Source: Pseudomonas viridiflava | GTDB lineage: Bacteria > Pseudomonadota > Gammaproteobacteria > Pseudomonadales > Pseudomonadaceae | Length of the DNA: 64,000 bases | Reading direction: 5' to 3' | Assembly: GCF_003702045.1 (NCBI RefSeq) | Contig: NZ_RBTP01000022.1 | Coordinates: 124,001-188,000 of the forward strand | Shown here: piece by piece, positions 1-10,262 of the stretch | Numbering within the stretch: the first letter of the stretch is position 1 | How the letters are laid out: every line of letters begins with the position of its first letter | Program-made: the position numbers and the translations under genes | The notes under the pieces: model-generated | Seen by the model: only the letters and a program-made list of their open reading frames with translations | Databases searched by the model: none | What the model was told of the DNA's origin: nothing

Positions 1-344
1 TCGCCCAGGTCCCAGGTCTTGACCTCGGCCAGGGTTTCTTCAGGCAACGTCTTGCGGTTGACGTAGACCTGGATGCGACCGGTCATGTCCTGAATCACCA
101 TGAACGAGCCACGGTTGAGCATGATACGACCGGCAACCTTGACCGGAATCGCTGCCGCAGCCAGATCTTCCTTGGTCTTGTCGACGTACTGTTTCTGCAG
201 GTCGTTGCAGTAGCTGTCGCGGCGGAAGTCATTCGGGAAGGCCTGACCCTTGGCGCGGCCGGCGGCAAGTTTTTCCTTGCGCAGGGCGATCAGGGTGTTT
301 TCTTCCTGTTGCAGGGCTTGCGGGTCGAGTTGTTGGTCGCTCAT
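1..344 (-). CDS. lysS: Lysyl-tRNA synthetase, N-terminal part (cut by window edge)
   Basis: Class II lysyl-tRNA synthetase, which charges tRNA-Lys in the cytoplasm. Only about the first 114 residues are in the window. They begin [20 protein letters not shown] and run into the N-terminal OB-fold (anticodon-binding) region, with the strand stretch [20 protein letters not shown]. The catalytic domain lies left of position 1. The ATG at 344-342 is the only good start; its ribosome binding site is weak. It follows prfB on the same strand after a 123-base gap. The prfB-lysS order is the usual one in gamma-proteobacteria, so co-transcription is likely. The identification rests on the start sequence and this neighbourhood. 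Confidence 0.93.
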   Translation of the reverse strand, partial: MSDQQLDPQALQQEENTLIALRKEKLAAGRAKGQAFPNDFRRDSYCNDLQKQYVDKTKEDLAAAAIPVKVAGRIMLNRGSFMVIQDMTGRIQVYVNRKTLPEETLAEVKTWDLG

Positions 345-467
345 GTCTTTAGATATTCCATCACAGGTTCGTTGCCCCGGCTTATCCGGGTTCGCGGGGC
401 AGGCGTATCGCCGTCCCGGACGCTTGCACAGGACCGCGCTCGTGGCGCAGGTCCTGCGGCGCGTGCC

Positions 468-1563
468 TTAAAGGCCTTGCTTGAGGCTTGCGATCAGGTA
501 CTCGTCGAGGTCGCCATCGAGCACCTTGTCGCAGTCGCTGCGTTCGATGTTCGTGCGCAGGTCCTTGATGCGCGAGGCATCCAGCACGTACGAGCGGATC
601 TGATGACCCCAGCCGATGTCGGACTTGGTGTCTTCCAGCGCCTGGGACGCCGCGTTGCGCTTCTGCACTTCCTGCTCATACAAACGGGCCCGCAGCATTT
701 TCATGGCGGTGTCCTTGTTCGCATGCTGGGAGCGTTCGTTCTGGCAACTGACCACCGTATTGGTCGGAACGTGGGTAATCCGCACCGCCGAGTCAGTGGT
801 GTTAACGTGCTGACCACCGGCACCGGAGGAGCGGTAGGTGTCGATACGCAGGTCCGACGGGTTGATGTCGATTTCGATGTTGTCATCGATTTCCGGCGAC
901 ACGAACACGGCCGAGAAGGAGGTGTGACGACGGTTGCCGGAGTCGAACGGGCTCTTGCGCACCAGTCGGTGCACGCCGATTTCAGTACGCAACCAGCCAA
1001 AGGCGTATTCACCCTTGATATGCACAGTCGCGCCCTTGATGCCGGCGACTTCGCCGGCGGACAGTTCCATGATGGTGGCGTCGAAACCGCGCTTGTCAGC
1101 CCAGCGCAGGTACATGCGCAGCAGGATGTTGGCCCAGTCCTGTGCTTCCGTGCCGCCGGAGCCGGCCTGGATGTCCAGGTAAGCGTTGTTCTCGTCCATC
1201 TCGCCGCTGAACATGCGACGGAATTCCAGCTTCTCCAAGGACTCGCGCAGGCGCTCGACTTCAGCCGCCACGTCATCCACGGCAGCCTGGTCTTCTTCCT
1301 CGGCGGACATCAGCAGCAGGTCTTTGGCATCGGCCAGACCGGACGTCATTTCGTCCAGCGTGTCGACGATCTGCGCCAGCAAGGCACGTTCGCGGCCCAG
1401 GTTCTGTGCGTATTCGGGGTTGTTCCAGACGTTTGGATCTTCGAGCTCGCGATTGACTTCGGTCAAACGATCATGTTTGTGATCGTAGTCAAAGATACCC
1501 CCGAATGGTTTCGGAGCGCTCGGACAAATCCTTGATGCTGTTTAGGATCGGGTTGATTTCCAT
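468..1563 (-). CDS. prfB: Peptide chain release factor 2 (programmed +1 frameshift)
   Basis: RF2 recognises UAA and UGA and releases the finished peptide. The gene is in two frames. It starts at the ATG at 1563-1561 ([24 protein letters not shown]), meets an in-frame TGA as codon 25 (1491-1489), and continues one base forward as [20 protein letters not shown] to TAA at 470-468, giving 364 residues, the normal family length. The slip site reads GGGGGTATCTTTGAC, as in E. coli prfB: an internal Shine-Dalgarno-like G run, CTT, then the poor TGA-C stop. The catalytic GGQ motif is visible ([16 protein letters not shown]). Frameshifting gives negative autoregulation: little RF2 means slow termination at the TGA and more shifting. 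An annotation beginning inside the second frame would lose the N-terminus. Confidence 0.96.
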
Positions 1564-1631
1564 GATAGGCAGCACTCGCAGGCGAAATTTTCAAAGCCGA
1601 CGAGTATACCCCAGGGAGTACCGTGAAAGCA

Positions 1632-1646
1632 GCCCGTCAAGCGGGC
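1632..1646 (-). terminator. Possible weak terminator after wspR
   Basis: GCCCG-TCAAG-CGGGC is a perfect 5-bp inverted repeat between the end of wspR and the start of prfB. Read on the minus strand it is followed only by a short pyrimidine stretch (TGCTTTC), so termination may be partial and wsp transcripts could read into prfB. Confidence 0.35.
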
Positions 1647-1719
1647 CTTATGATGCCAATTTCAAGATGACTGAAAATGATTGGCGTGTACGGGTCAGTG
1701 CACGCGTTAACGTACCGAC

Positions 1720-2724
1720 TCAGCCTACTGCGACCTGATTGCGCCCGCCGTTCTTGGCCACGTACAACCCTTTGTCGGCGTCCAGAATCAATTGCCGACT
1801 GTGCAGGCCGACTTGGGGACCTATCGTGGCCACGCCGATGCTGACGGTCAGGTGCGAGCCTTCGGCAGGCGCGACGTGGGGAATATTCATGCCCACGACA
1901 CTCTGACGCAGCTTTTCCGCAATCAGGCGTGCGCCGCCAGGCGAGGTGTTAGGCAGCACCATCGCAAATTCTTCTCCGCCATAACGGGCAGGCAAGTCGG
2001 AAGGTCGGCTGCAACTGTTGCGAATCGCCTTGGCGACCTGGCGCAACGCTTCGTCGCCTTCAAGATGACCGAAGCTGTCGTTGTAGAGCTTGAAGTAATC
2101 GACATCGATCATCAGTAACGACAATTGCGTCTGTTCGCGGGTTGCGCGACGCCATTCCAGTTCAAGGTACTCGTCGAAATGACGACGGTTCGACAGCCCG
2201 GTCAGGCCGTCCGAATTCATCAAGCGTTGCAGCACCAGATTGGTATCGAGCAATTGCTGCTGGCTCACGCGCAACGCACGGTAGGCTTCGTCACGCTGCA
2301 ACAGGGTCAGGTAAGAACGCGAGTGATAGAGGATGCGGGCAACCAGTTCGATGTTGTCCGGCAGCTTGACCAGGTAATCGTTGGCCCCTGCCGCGAACGC
2401 GGCACTTTTGATCAGGGGGTCTTCCTTGGTGGACAGCACGATGATGGGGATGTCGCGCGTCAGCGGATTGCTGCGGTATTCACGCACCAGCGTCAGGCCG
2501 TCCAGACCCGGCATCACCAGATCCTGGAGAATGACCGTCGGCTTGATCTGCACCGCTTGAGCGATGGCTTGATGCGGATCGGCGCAGAAGTGGAAGTCAA
2601 TCGAGCTTTCGTTGGCCAGGCCACGCCTGACCGCTTCGCCGATCATCGCTTGATCGTCGACCAGCAGCACCATTGCAGAGTTTTCGTCCGGGGTTTTGAT
2701 GTCGTCCATCTGCACATCATGCAT
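1720..2724 (-). CDS. wspR: WspR, response regulator diguanylate cyclase
   Basis: Output protein of the Wsp surface-sensing pathway: a receiver domain followed by a GGDEF domain that makes cyclic di-GMP when phosphorylated by WspE. The N-terminal receiver carries the phospho-acceptor Asp in [14 protein letters not shown]. The C-terminal half carries the active GGEEF signature ([13 protein letters not shown]), preceded by an RxxD inhibitory site (RPSD), so product inhibition is expected. A longer frame opens at 2745, but AGGAGA lies six bases before the ATG at 2724, which gives 334 residues and the expected start [11 protein letters not shown]. It is the last gene of the wsp operon, 48 bases after wspF. 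Confidence 0.96.
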   Translation of the reverse strand: MHDVQMDDIKTPDENSAMVLLVDDQAMIGEAVRRGLANESSIDFHFCADPHQAIAQAVQIKPTVILQDLVMPGLDGLTLVREYRSNPLTRDIPIIVLSTKEDPLIKSAAFAAGANDYLVKLPDNIELVARILYHSRSYLTLLQRDEAYRALRVSQQQLLDTNLVLQRLMNSDGLTGLSNRRHFDEYLELEWRRATREQTQLSLLMIDVDYFKLYNDSFGHLEGDEALRQVAKAIRNSCSRPSDLPARYGGEEFAMVLPNTSPGGARLIAEKLRQSVVGMNIPHVAPAEGSHLTVSIGVATIGPQVGLHSRQLILDADKGLYVAKNGGRNQVAVG

Positions 2725-2772
2725 GAAGTTTCTCCTGGTCACCAAGCCTCGGTGAGCTCACCTGGACAATCA

Positions 2773-3780
2773 TTAAGCGAATACCTCTGCAAGACGCGGG
2801 GCAATGGACGTCAGGGTCCTGATTTCAACGGCCGCGTTGATCGCGGCGGCGGCCTTGGGCATGCCGTACACCGCCGAACTCGCCTGATCCTGAGCGATGG
2901 TCAGAAAGCCCCTCTCACGCAGCAATTTCAGACCCTGCGCGCCATCGCGTCCCATCCCTGTCAATAGCACACCCACTGCCTCTCCACTCCAATAGCGAGC
3001 CACACTTTCGAAAAAGACATCGATAGACGGCCTGTAGATTTCATTCACCGGGTCAGCCGTATAGGCCAGCGTACCGCTCTTGAGCAGGCGGATATGGTGG
3101 TTGGTGCCTGCCAGCAGAATCTTGCCCTGTTCCGGCACCTCGCCCTCACGCGCCAGTTGCACTGGCAGCCCTGAAACCGAACTCAGCCAATCGGCCATGC
3201 CTGCGGCAAACACTTGATCGACATGTTGTACCACTACAATAGCTGCTGACAGCTTAGCGGGCAGCCCTTTGAAGAGGATCTCGAGCGCGGCTGGCCCGCC
3301 TGCAGAAGAACCGATCGCGATCAACCTGTCGCGCCGCACGGAATCACGCACGGGTAGCGCGGCGGTACGCTCGTGATTGTTGCGCTGGCCCATCAGCCAT
3401 TCGATGTTAAGGATCTTGCGCAACAGCGGTGCGGCCGCCTCTTTCGGGTTGCTGCCACCAATGGACGGCGTGTCGACCACGTCCAACGCACCATGCCCCA
3501 TCGCTTCGAACACACGCCGCACGTTCTGCTCGCGGTCCACGGTCACGATGACGATGGCACAAGGCGTCTTGGCCATGATCTGGCGAGTCGCTTCGACGCC
3601 GTCCATGACCGGCATGATCAAGTCCATCAGGATCAGATCCGGTAACTGTTCGGCACAACAGCGCACGGCATCGGCGCCATTGGGCGCCACCCATATCACT
3701 TGATGCATCGGCTCGAACGCCAGCGCTCGGCGCAGCGCTTCGACAGCCATCGGCATGTCATTGACAATAGCGATCTTCAT
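2773..3780 (-). CDS. wspF: WspF, CheB-like receptor methylesterase
   Basis: Removes methyl groups from WspA and so adapts, or switches off, the pathway; loss of function in homologues locks WspR on and gives wrinkly colonies. Receiver domain at about residues 1-120 with phospho-acceptor Asp53 (LILMDLIMPVMDG), then a CheB esterase domain with the Ser (IGSSAGGPAALE), His (VVVQHVDQVF) and Asp (GMGRDGAQGL) elements. Length 335 residues, normal for the family. The start overlaps the end of wspE by four bases, so the two are probably translationally coupled. No damaging change is visible; the gene looks intact. Confidence 0.96.
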   Translation of the reverse strand: MKIAIVNDMPMAVEALRRALAFEPMHQVIWVAPNGADAVRCCAEQLPDLILMDLIMPVMDGVEATRQIMAKTPCAIVIVTVDREQNVRRVFEAMGHGALDVVDTPSIGGSNPKEAAAPLLRKILNIEWLMGQRNNHERTAALPVRDSVRRDRLIAIGSSAGGPAALEILFKGLPAKLSAAIVVVQHVDQVFAAGMADWLSSVSGLPVQLAREGEVPEQGKILLAGTNHHIRLLKSGTLAYTADPVNEIYRPSIDVFFESVARYWSGEAVGVLLTGMGRDGAQGLKLLRERGFLTIAQDQASSAVYGMPKAAAAINAAVEIRTLTSIAPRLAEVFA

Positions 3781-6128
3781 GCCTGCGCATCCCCTATCAG
3801 CTCGACAACAGCGTCGAGCAAGGCATCATCATGGAAACTGGCCTTGGCCAGATAATAATCGGCGCCCGCATCCAGTCCGCGGCGTCGATCTTCCTCACGA
3901 TCCTTGTAGGAAACCACCATTACAGGCAGTGATTGCAGTCGAGTATCCCGACGCAACAGGGTAACCAGCTCGATACCGTCCATGCGTGGCATGTCGATAT
4001 CGGTAATGAGCAGGTCGAAATCTTCGGCACGCAACGCATTCCAGCCGTCCATGCCATCAACGGCAACCGTCACTTCATAGCCACGGCTGACCAGCAACTT
4101 ACGCTCCAGTTCGCGGACCGTCAGCGAGTCATCGACAACCAGAACGCGCTTGCGCGAGACGCTGTCGATCTGGCGATTACGGCGGTCGATACGCTCAAGA
4201 CGTCCAGTGTTGAGCAACTTCTCGACCGAACGCAACATGTCTTCGACATCGATGATCAGCACCACCGAGCCATCGTCCAGCAAAGCCCCCGCCGAAACGT
4301 CCTGAACCTTGCCCAGCCGCGCATCCAGCGGCATCACCACCAGTGTGCGCTCGCCGATGAACCGCTCGACCGCAACGCCATACACGGCATCTCTCTCGCG
4401 AATCACCACAACCTTGAGCGCCTCGCCAGCGTCCTGCGATGAAGGCCGATGCAAGAGCTGACTGGCCGACACCAGGCCGACATGCCGCTCTTCGTCCCAG
4501 AAATGCTGGCGCCCTTCGAGCTGCACGATGTCGTCCGGTTGCAGGTCACGCATGCGCTCGATATGCGCCAGCGGAAAGGCGTACGCTTCGCCACCCACCT
4601 CAACCACCAGGCTGCGCACGACCGACAGGGTCAATGGAAGCTCGATCCTGAACCGGCTGCCCTCGCCCGCCCATTGCTGCAACTCGACGCTGCCGTGCAT
4701 TTGGCGAACCATATGCTGCACGGCATCAAGCCCCACACCGCGCCCGGACACTTGAGTGACTTTGTCACGCATGCTGAAACCGGGTAGAAACAGGAAGCTG
4801 AGCAGCTCTTCTTCGCTCAGTTGTGCGGCGGTATCGGCAGGCGACAGGTTGCGCTTCACGATGCTTTGGCGTAGACGATCAAGGTCCACGCCTCCCCCGT
4901 CGTCACTTAACTCCACGACCAGCAGACCGGCCTGATGGGAGGCCTGGAGGCGGATCAACCCCTCAGGTTCCTTGCCCTGTGCGAGGCGTGTTTCCGGCGA
5001 CTCAATGCCATGATCCACCGCATTGCGCAGCAGGTGCGTCAGCGGGGCCTCGAGTTTTTCCAGCACATCGCGGTCAACCTGGGTTTTTTCACCTTCGATT
5101 TGCAGGCGCACCTGCTTGCCCAGCTCACGTCCCAGGTCACGCACCATGCGTGCCTGACCGACCAGCACGTCGGCAAACGGTCGCATCCGGCATGCCAGCG
5201 CAGTGTCATACAGCAACTGCGCTCGCTGACCGGATTGCCAACCGAATTCGTCCAGCTCTGCAGTCTGCTGCGCCAGCATCTGCTGTGCCTGAGACAACAG
5301 ATTGCGGGCGTCTTCCAAGGCTTTCTGCGCATCGGCGTTCAGACCGCCTTCACCGAAGCTGGCCCCCAGTACTTCGAGGGCGCGGTCGCTGCTGCTCTGC
5401 AAACGCTTGAGGCGCAGCATACCGGCCAGCAACGGTTTGAGACGCTGGGTTTCGACCAGGGATTTGCTCGACATGTCGAGCAAGCCGTTGAGCCGCTCGG
5501 CCGTGACCCGAAGCACGCGCTCGCTGCCTTCATTGACTCGTCGCTCGCGAAACGGCGCTGGGGCTGGTGCTTGCGGCTCGGTCTCCAAGGCAGAAACCGG
5601 GGGCGCCTGCACAGGCACGTCAACCGCCAAAGGCTCGACCGGTAACTCAGCCGCTGCCGAGGCTTCAAGTTGTTGCAAGGCACTGGCCAACAACGGATCC
5701 GGCATGGGCACGCTGACCGTGCGCGCCGCGCCTGCACCCGAGGCCAGCAGGGTGTTCACGCGTTCAACGTACGCATCGATATCGGGCTGGACGACGCTGT
5801 TGGCCCCCGGCGTCGCGATGCGCATCAACAGATCGGTCCCGAACAGCAGGGCGTCGATGTGGTCGGGCTGCAGGAGCAATCGTCCTTCCTGAGCGCTGAC
5901 CAGGCAGTCCTCCATCACGTGCGCAACGCTGACGCCAAACTCGACACCCACGATCTTCGCCGCGCCCTTGAGCGAATGCGCGGCGCGCATGCAGGCTTCC
6001 AGTTGATCGGCCTGGGTCGGGTTGCGTTCCAGCGCCAACAAGCCTGCGCTCAAGACCTGCGTCTGTGCGTCGGCTTCCAGCGTGAACAGTTCGAACAGCG
6101 AGGCGTCACGCATTTGATCTGGCGTCAT
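3777..6128 (-). CDS. wspE: WspE, CheA-like hybrid histidine kinase
   Basis: Central kinase of the Wsp complex, phosphorylating WspR and WspF in response to WspA. Domain order in 783 residues: Hpt with phospho-His51 (AAHSLKGAAKIVG), a Pro/Ala-rich linker around 150-200, a dimerisation region, a CheA ATPase with N box (LLRNAVDHGIE), G1 (DDGGGVD) and G2 (GRGVGLDAV), a CheW-like receptor-coupling domain, and a C-terminal receiver (LLITDIDMPRMDG). The C-terminal receiver distinguishes it from plain CheA. It overlaps wspD and wspF by four bases each. Confidence 0.96.
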   Translation of the reverse strand: MTPDQMRDASLFELFTLEADAQTQVLSAGLLALERNPTQADQLEACMRAAHSLKGAAKIVGVEFGVSVAHVMEDCLVSAQEGRLLLQPDHIDALLFGTDLLMRIATPGANSVVQPDIDAYVERVNTLLASGAGAARTVSVPMPDPLLASALQQLEASAAAELPVEPLAVDVPVQAPPVSALETEPQAPAPAPFRERRVNEGSERVLRVTAERLNGLLDMSSKSLVETQRLKPLLAGMLRLKRLQSSSDRALEVLGASFGEGGLNADAQKALEDARNLLSQAQQMLAQQTAELDEFGWQSGQRAQLLYDTALACRMRPFADVLVGQARMVRDLGRELGKQVRLQIEGEKTQVDRDVLEKLEAPLTHLLRNAVDHGIESPETRLAQGKEPEGLIRLQASHQAGLLVVELSDDGGGVDLDRLRQSIVKRNLSPADTAAQLSEEELLSFLFLPGFSMRDKVTQVSGRGVGLDAVQHMVRQMHGSVELQQWAGEGSRFRIELPLTLSVVRSLVVEVGGEAYAFPLAHIERMRDLQPDDIVQLEGRQHFWDEERHVGLVSASQLLHRPSSQDAGEALKVVVIRERDAVYGVAVERFIGERTLVVMPLDARLGKVQDVSAGALLDDGSVVLIIDVEDMLRSVEKLLNTGRLERIDRRNRQIDSVSRKRVLVVDDSLTVRELERKLLVSRGYEVTVAVDGMDGWNALRAEDFDLLITDIDMPRMDGIELVTLLRRDTRLQSLPVMVVSYKDREEDRRRGLDAGADYYLAKASFHDDALLDAVVELIGDAQA

Positions 6129-6814
6129 GTAAGGCTCCGGTGCACCGCCGACAACAACTGATCTTCATCAAGCCAACGCAGGCTTCGGTCCTTCCACTGC
6201 AGTACCCCCCGGGTGAAACGTGCATTGGCATGGGTACCGGAGGCCGAAGCCGCTTCCAGCTCGCGCTCGTCAATGGCATGAATGCCATCGACTTCATCCA
6301 CCGGCACCACGACCGGCCCCCCTTCTGCCGCCACGATCAGCATGCGCGGCACCGACCGTGCAGACTGAGCGGCCACCGGGTTGCTGTCCAGCCCCAGTAA
6401 CTCCACCAGTGAAATACATGCCACCAGCGCACCGCGTACATTGGCCACGCCCAACAGCGCGCGCGAGCGCTGATGCGGCAAGGAGTGAATCGTCTGGGCA
6501 GGCGCCACTTCAGACAGGCAGCGTGACGCCAACCCCAGCCATTCCTCGCCCAGGCGAAAGACCAGAATCGAGCGCGTCTTGATGTCGCGTTGCAGGACCG
6601 AGCCCTGAAACTGCTCATGCTGTTCCTGCGCCAGCGAATACCGGTCGAGCAGCCGGGTGGCCGCTGCCGAGTAGACGGCGCAGTTGCGGCAGTGAATGTG
6701 CTCTTCCAGCAATGGGCAGGAGCGGTCACCGTGAACACCGATACGGTTCCAGCAATCGTCGATGTCGGCGGCCTGGTCGTGGGTAATGCTTGAAAAACCG
6801 GACGGGCCCGTCAT
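6125..6814 (-). CDS. wspD: WspD, CheW-like coupling protein
   Basis: Scaffold protein that links the WspA receptor to the WspE kinase. The CheW domain occupies roughly residues 70-210 (LVFRLGEEWLGLASRCLSEV, then LLGVANVRGALVACISL). The N-terminal 60 residues carry a cysteine/histidine cluster (C in DDCWNR, then SCPLLEEHIHCRNC) that is not part of a standard CheW domain and could bind a metal; that role is inference. Length 229. Its start ATG overlaps the wspC stop by one base and its end overlaps wspE by four. It is one of two CheW proteins in the operon, as usual for Wsp. Confidence 0.94.
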   Translation of the reverse strand: MTGPSGFSSITHDQAADIDDCWNRIGVHGDRSCPLLEEHIHCRNCAVYSAAATRLLDRYSLAQEQHEQFQGSVLQRDIKTRSILVFRLGEEWLGLASRCLSEVAPAQTIHSLPHQRSRALLGVANVRGALVACISLVELLGLDSNPVAAQSARSVPRMLIVAAEGGPVVVPVDEVDGIHAIDERELEAASASGTHANARFTRGVLQWKDRSLRWLDEDQLLSAVHRSLT

Positions 6815-8097
6815 CAGTTGCTTCCTTGTCTATTCGCACCGCGTACCGCGCGATCCTGCAACCGGCGCGCTCCGGCGCTGTCGCCCTGGGCGGCCAGGAT
6901 TGCCGCCAGTTGCGCCAGCGATTCGCGGTGCTGCGGCTCAAGATACAGCGCTTTGCGGTAGAACCCTTGGGCCTCGGCCACACGTCCTTCCACTTCGCTG
7001 AGCAAACCCAGCCAGTAGAACACCTGTGCCTCAGGCTCGTGCTGTTGCAGGTAACGCTCGCAAGCCGCCCGCGCCTCGCCACTTTTCCCTTCGTTGGCGA
7101 GGCTCGCAATGGTGCCCAGCAGCGTGACGCTGTCCTTGTTTGCGACCGTGGTCGCTGTCGGTTTGACGGCGGGCGCAAAGGCCGCTGCGTTTCGCGAGGC
7201 AGAAGCGGACGCTGGGGCAGTTGGACGTGCTGGCGGGGTGGTCAACGGACGTTGTGGCGAATGGTTGACTGGAGCGGGTGCAGCCGACGGAACGGGCGTG
7301 TTACGGGGCGCGTGACGGAAGACGAATGACTGGGCGATACCCAGCGAACGCATGCCGATGCCTGCCAGCAGGTTGCCTTCAGCCGGGCCGATGAACAGCA
7401 CGCCATCTTCACGCGTCAGTTGCTTGAGCACTTTGAACACATGCTGCTGCGTCGTGCGATCAAAGTAGATCACCAGATTGCGGCAGAACACGATGTCGTA
7501 GGCCACCTGTGTCGCCAGTTTGGGATCCAGCAAATTGCCGGGCTGAAAGTCGATACAGCCGCGCACATGATCGTTAATCTCGAAACCCTCGCCCACGGCC
7601 GTAAAGAACCGGTCACGAAAACTCAGGTCAGTGCCCCGGAACGAGTTCTTGCCGTACACGCCGTGCTTGGCACGGGCAATCGAAACAGGGCTGATATCGA
7701 TGGCGTCGACCTTGAATTGTCGGGGGTCCATCCCGGCGTCGATCAATGCCATTGCAATGGAATAAGGCTCCTCGCCTGTCGAGCACGGCAAGCTGAGGAT
7801 GCGTAACGGGCGTGCGCCATTCAGTATGGCCAGCCGCTCGCGGGCCAGCTTGCCCAGTGTCGCGAAGGACTCGGGATAGCGAAAAAACCAGGTTTCGGGA
7901 ACGATGACTGCCTCGATCAGCGCCTGCTGCTCGTCCGGCGAGGTCACCAGCAAATGCCAATACGCATCGCTGTCGTTGCACTTTGACGAAGCCGCTCGAT
8001 GACGCAAGGCTCGCTCGATAATGGCCTCACCGACTGAGGTCACATCCAGCCCGATGCGTTCCTTGAGGAAACTGAAAAATCGCGAATCGTCACTCAT
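6814..8097 (-). CDS. wspC: WspC, CheR-like receptor methyltransferase with TPR tail
   Basis: S-adenosylmethionine-dependent methyltransferase that methylates glutamates on WspA and keeps the pathway sensitive; it opposes WspF. CheR fold in the first 275 residues, with the SAM-binding loop (LSLPCSTGEEPYS), the acidic strand VDAIDISPVSI and the motif IVFCRNLVIYFD. A low-complexity Ala/Pro/Thr linker follows (about 275-335). A C-terminal TPR-like helical region (about 340-415, ERYLQQHEPEAQVFYWLGLL) probably docks the enzyme on its partners. Length 427. It overlaps wspB by four bases and wspD by one. Confidence 0.95.
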   Translation of the reverse strand: MSDDSRFFSFLKERIGLDVTSVGEAIIERALRHRAASSKCNDSDAYWHLLVTSPDEQQALIEAVIVPETWFFRYPESFATLGKLARERLAILNGARPLRILSLPCSTGEEPYSIAMALIDAGMDPRQFKVDAIDISPVSIARAKHGVYGKNSFRGTDLSFRDRFFTAVGEGFEINDHVRGCIDFQPGNLLDPKLATQVAYDIVFCRNLVIYFDRTTQQHVFKVLKQLTREDGVLFIGPAEGNLLAGIGMRSLGIAQSFVFRHAPRNTPVPSAAPAPVNHSPQRPLTTPPARPTAPASASASRNAAAFAPAVKPTATTVANKDSVTLLGTIASLANEGKSGEARAACERYLQQHEPEAQVFYWLGLLSEVEGRVAEAQGFYRKALYLEPQHRESLAQLAAILAAQGDSAGARRLQDRAVRGANRQGSN

Positions 8098-8630
8098 GGT
8101 GCGTCCTCGAGCGATTCAAGATCCAGTGGCGGCACGGGATAAAGCAGTTCACGAACCGGCTCGCTCAGCAGTTCCTGAACATGAATCCATTGCAGCAAAC
8201 CCTGCTCGTCCTCGCGGACCGGCCCAAGGTAGGGAGAGAGGCGGTTGTCCAGCCCGTATTCCTTGAACTGGGACGCCGGGCAACGCAGTGTTTCGGTGGC
8301 CTGTTCCAGAATCAGGCCCAGCAACTGGGCCGGGTGCTTGTCGTCATAGCGATAATGCACCAGCACCATGCGGGTGCTGGTACGCGGTTTGGCGGGCTGG
8401 CCGCAATTCAACGCACTGATGTCAATCACCGGGACGATTTCACCCCGGTGCGCAAAAATGCCCGCAACCCAGTGCGGTGCTCGAGCGATTGCCTTGAGCT
8501 TTACACGCGGCAGGATCTCGGCAATCTCGGTCGCCTCCAGCGCGTAGCGATCCTCGCCGATGCAAAACAGCAGGAACAGCTTGTTCGACGCTGGCAACGT
8601 GACGTTACGCCTGGGGGACTGATCCATCAT
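8094..8630 (-). CDS. wspB: WspB, CheW-like coupling protein
   Basis: Second CheW-type adaptor of the Wsp array, joining WspA to WspE. A single CheW domain fills most of the 178 residues (LFLLFCIGEDRYALEATEI, HWVAGIFAHRGEIVPVIDIS, LGLILEQATETLRCP). Two adjacent Met codons make the start 8630 or 8627. It begins nine bases after the wspA stop and overlaps wspC by four bases. Confidence 0.95.
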   Translation of the reverse strand: MMDQSPRRNVTLPASNKLFLLFCIGEDRYALEATEIAEILPRVKLKAIARAPHWVAGIFAHRGEIVPVIDISALNCGQPAKPRTSTRMVLVHYRYDDKHPAQLLGLILEQATETLRCPASQFKEYGLDNRLSPYLGPVREDEQGLLQWIHVQELLSEPVRELLYPVPPLDLESLEDAP

Positions 8631-8639
8631 CGCCCGTGC

Positions 8640-10262
8640 TCAGACTTTGAATCGCGAAACGCCACCGCGCAGCCCGACCGCCACCTGACTTAACTCGTCG
8701 ATGGCGAAACTGGCTTGACGCAATGAGTCGACGGTCTGGCTGCTGGCGTCGGCCAACTGCACCAATGCCTGATTAATCTGCTCGGCACCCGTGGCTTGTG
8801 CCTGCATGCCTTCGTTGACCATAAGCACACGCGGCGCCAGGGCCTGAACCTGATGGATGATCTGCGACAGCTGCTCGCCTACCTGAGTGACTTCGTACAT
8901 GCCACGGCGCACTTCTTCGGAGAACTTGTCCATGCCCATGACACCGGCAGACACGGCCGACTGAATTTCGCGCACCATCTGCTCGATGTCGTAAGTGGCC
9001 ACGGCGGTCTGATCGGCCAGGCGGCGCACTTCAGTCGCGACCACGGCGAAACCACGACCGTACTCCCCGGCCTTCTCGGCTTCGATAGCGGCGTTGAGCG
9101 ACAGCAGATTGGTCTGGTCGGCGACCTTGACGATGGTCACTACCACCTGATTGATGTTGCCCGCCTTCTCGTTGAGGATCGCCAGCTTGGCGTTGACCAG
9201 ATTGGCCGCGCCCATGGCCTGATGCATGGTGTCTTCCATGCGGGCCAGACCCTGCTGGCCGGAACCGGCGAGAACCGAGGCCTGATCGGCGGCAGACGTA
9301 ACCTCTGTCATGGTGCGCACCAGGTCGCGAGACGTCGCGGCGATTTCTCGCGACGTGGCGCCGATCTCAGTGGTGGTCGCAGCGGTTTCGGTCGCAGTCG
9401 CCTGTTGCTGACGCGACGTGGCGGCGATTTCGGTCACGGATGTGGTGACCTGCACGGACGAACGCTGCGCCTGCGAAACCAGTGCAGTCAGTTCGGTCAT
9501 CATATCGTTGAAGCCGGTTTCGACTACATTGAACTCGTCCTTGCGCGCCAGATTCAGACGCGACGTCAGGTCACCCGTGCGCATGGTTTCCAGAATCCGG
9601 ACGATGAGTTGCATCGGCGAAATGATCGAGCGCATCAGCAGCAAACCGCAGGCCGCGGCCGCTATGACAGCGATCAGCAAGGAAAAAATCATGCTGATCT
9701 TGGCGGCCAGCACGGCATTGACGATGTTGTCAGTGGCACGGTCGGCCAGTTGCTTGTTGGCCACGATCAACTCGTTGAGCTGCTTGCGCCCGTCCGTCCA
9801 TACCGGATTGGCCTCGCCGTAAAACTCTGCCCGTGCACCTGCATAGTCGCCACGTTCATATTTGGTATGGACCTCGGCGAGCATCCGGGAATAGGTTTCA
9901 CGGCGTTTTTCGAAGACCGCAAAGCGGGCTCTGTCGGCGTCATCGAAGATGGACTTCTTATAACCATCCATCTGAGACTGCAACGCATCGTCGAAGCCCT
10001 GAAACTGATCCTTCTCCTGCTTGGTCAGGGCACGCCCCTCACCTTCGCCGATCAACTCCAGCGTGCGGATATAACTCTCGCCCCAGGCACTGCGCACAAG
10101 GGTGCTGTAGTAAACACCTGGCAGCGCATCGAGACGAACCTGTTCTTCACTGGACTCGATCGACAACAGGCGGGAATAAGACACAACCACCATCAACAGC
10201 ATGATTGCAATGATGACGGCAAAACTCGCCAGAATTCGTTGGCGCAAGGTCCAGTTCTTCAC
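8640..10262 (-). CDS. wspA: WspA, methyl-accepting chemoreceptor for surface contact
   Basis: Inner-membrane receptor at the head of the Wsp operon. In 540 residues: TM1 at about 11-30, a periplasmic four-helix-type domain, TM2 at about 187-210 ([20 protein letters not shown]), a HAMP linker, then a long cytoplasmic coiled coil with the conserved signalling tip ([28 protein letters not shown]). In homologues WspA forms lateral clusters and responds to surface growth, activating WspE and then WspR. It is the first gene of the minus-strand operon. Its promoter must lie in the 369-base gap shared with the divergent LRR gene. Confidence 0.95.
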   Translation of the reverse strand: MKNWTLRQRILASFAVIIAIMLLMVVVSYSRLLSIESSEEQVRLDALPGVYYSTLVRSAWGESYIRTLELIGEGEGRALTKQEKDQFQGFDDALQSQMDGYKKSIFDDADRARFAVFEKRRETYSRMLAEVHTKYERGDYAGARAEFYGEANPVWTDGRKQLNELIVANKQLADRATDNIVNAVLAAKISMIFSLLIAVIAAAACGLLLMRSIISPMQLIVRILETMRTGDLTSRLNLARKDEFNVVETGFNDMMTELTALVSQAQRSSVQVTTSVTEIAATSRQQQATATETAATTTEIGATSREIAATSRDLVRTMTEVTSAADQASVLAGSGQQGLARMEDTMHQAMGAANLVNAKLAILNEKAGNINQVVVTIVKVADQTNLLSLNAAIEAEKAGEYGRGFAVVATEVRRLADQTAVATYDIEQMVREIQSAVSAGVMGMDKFSEEVRRGMYEVTQVGEQLSQIIHQVQALAPRVLMVNEGMQAQATGAEQINQALVQLADASSQTVDSLRQASFAIDELSQVAVGLRGGVSRFKV

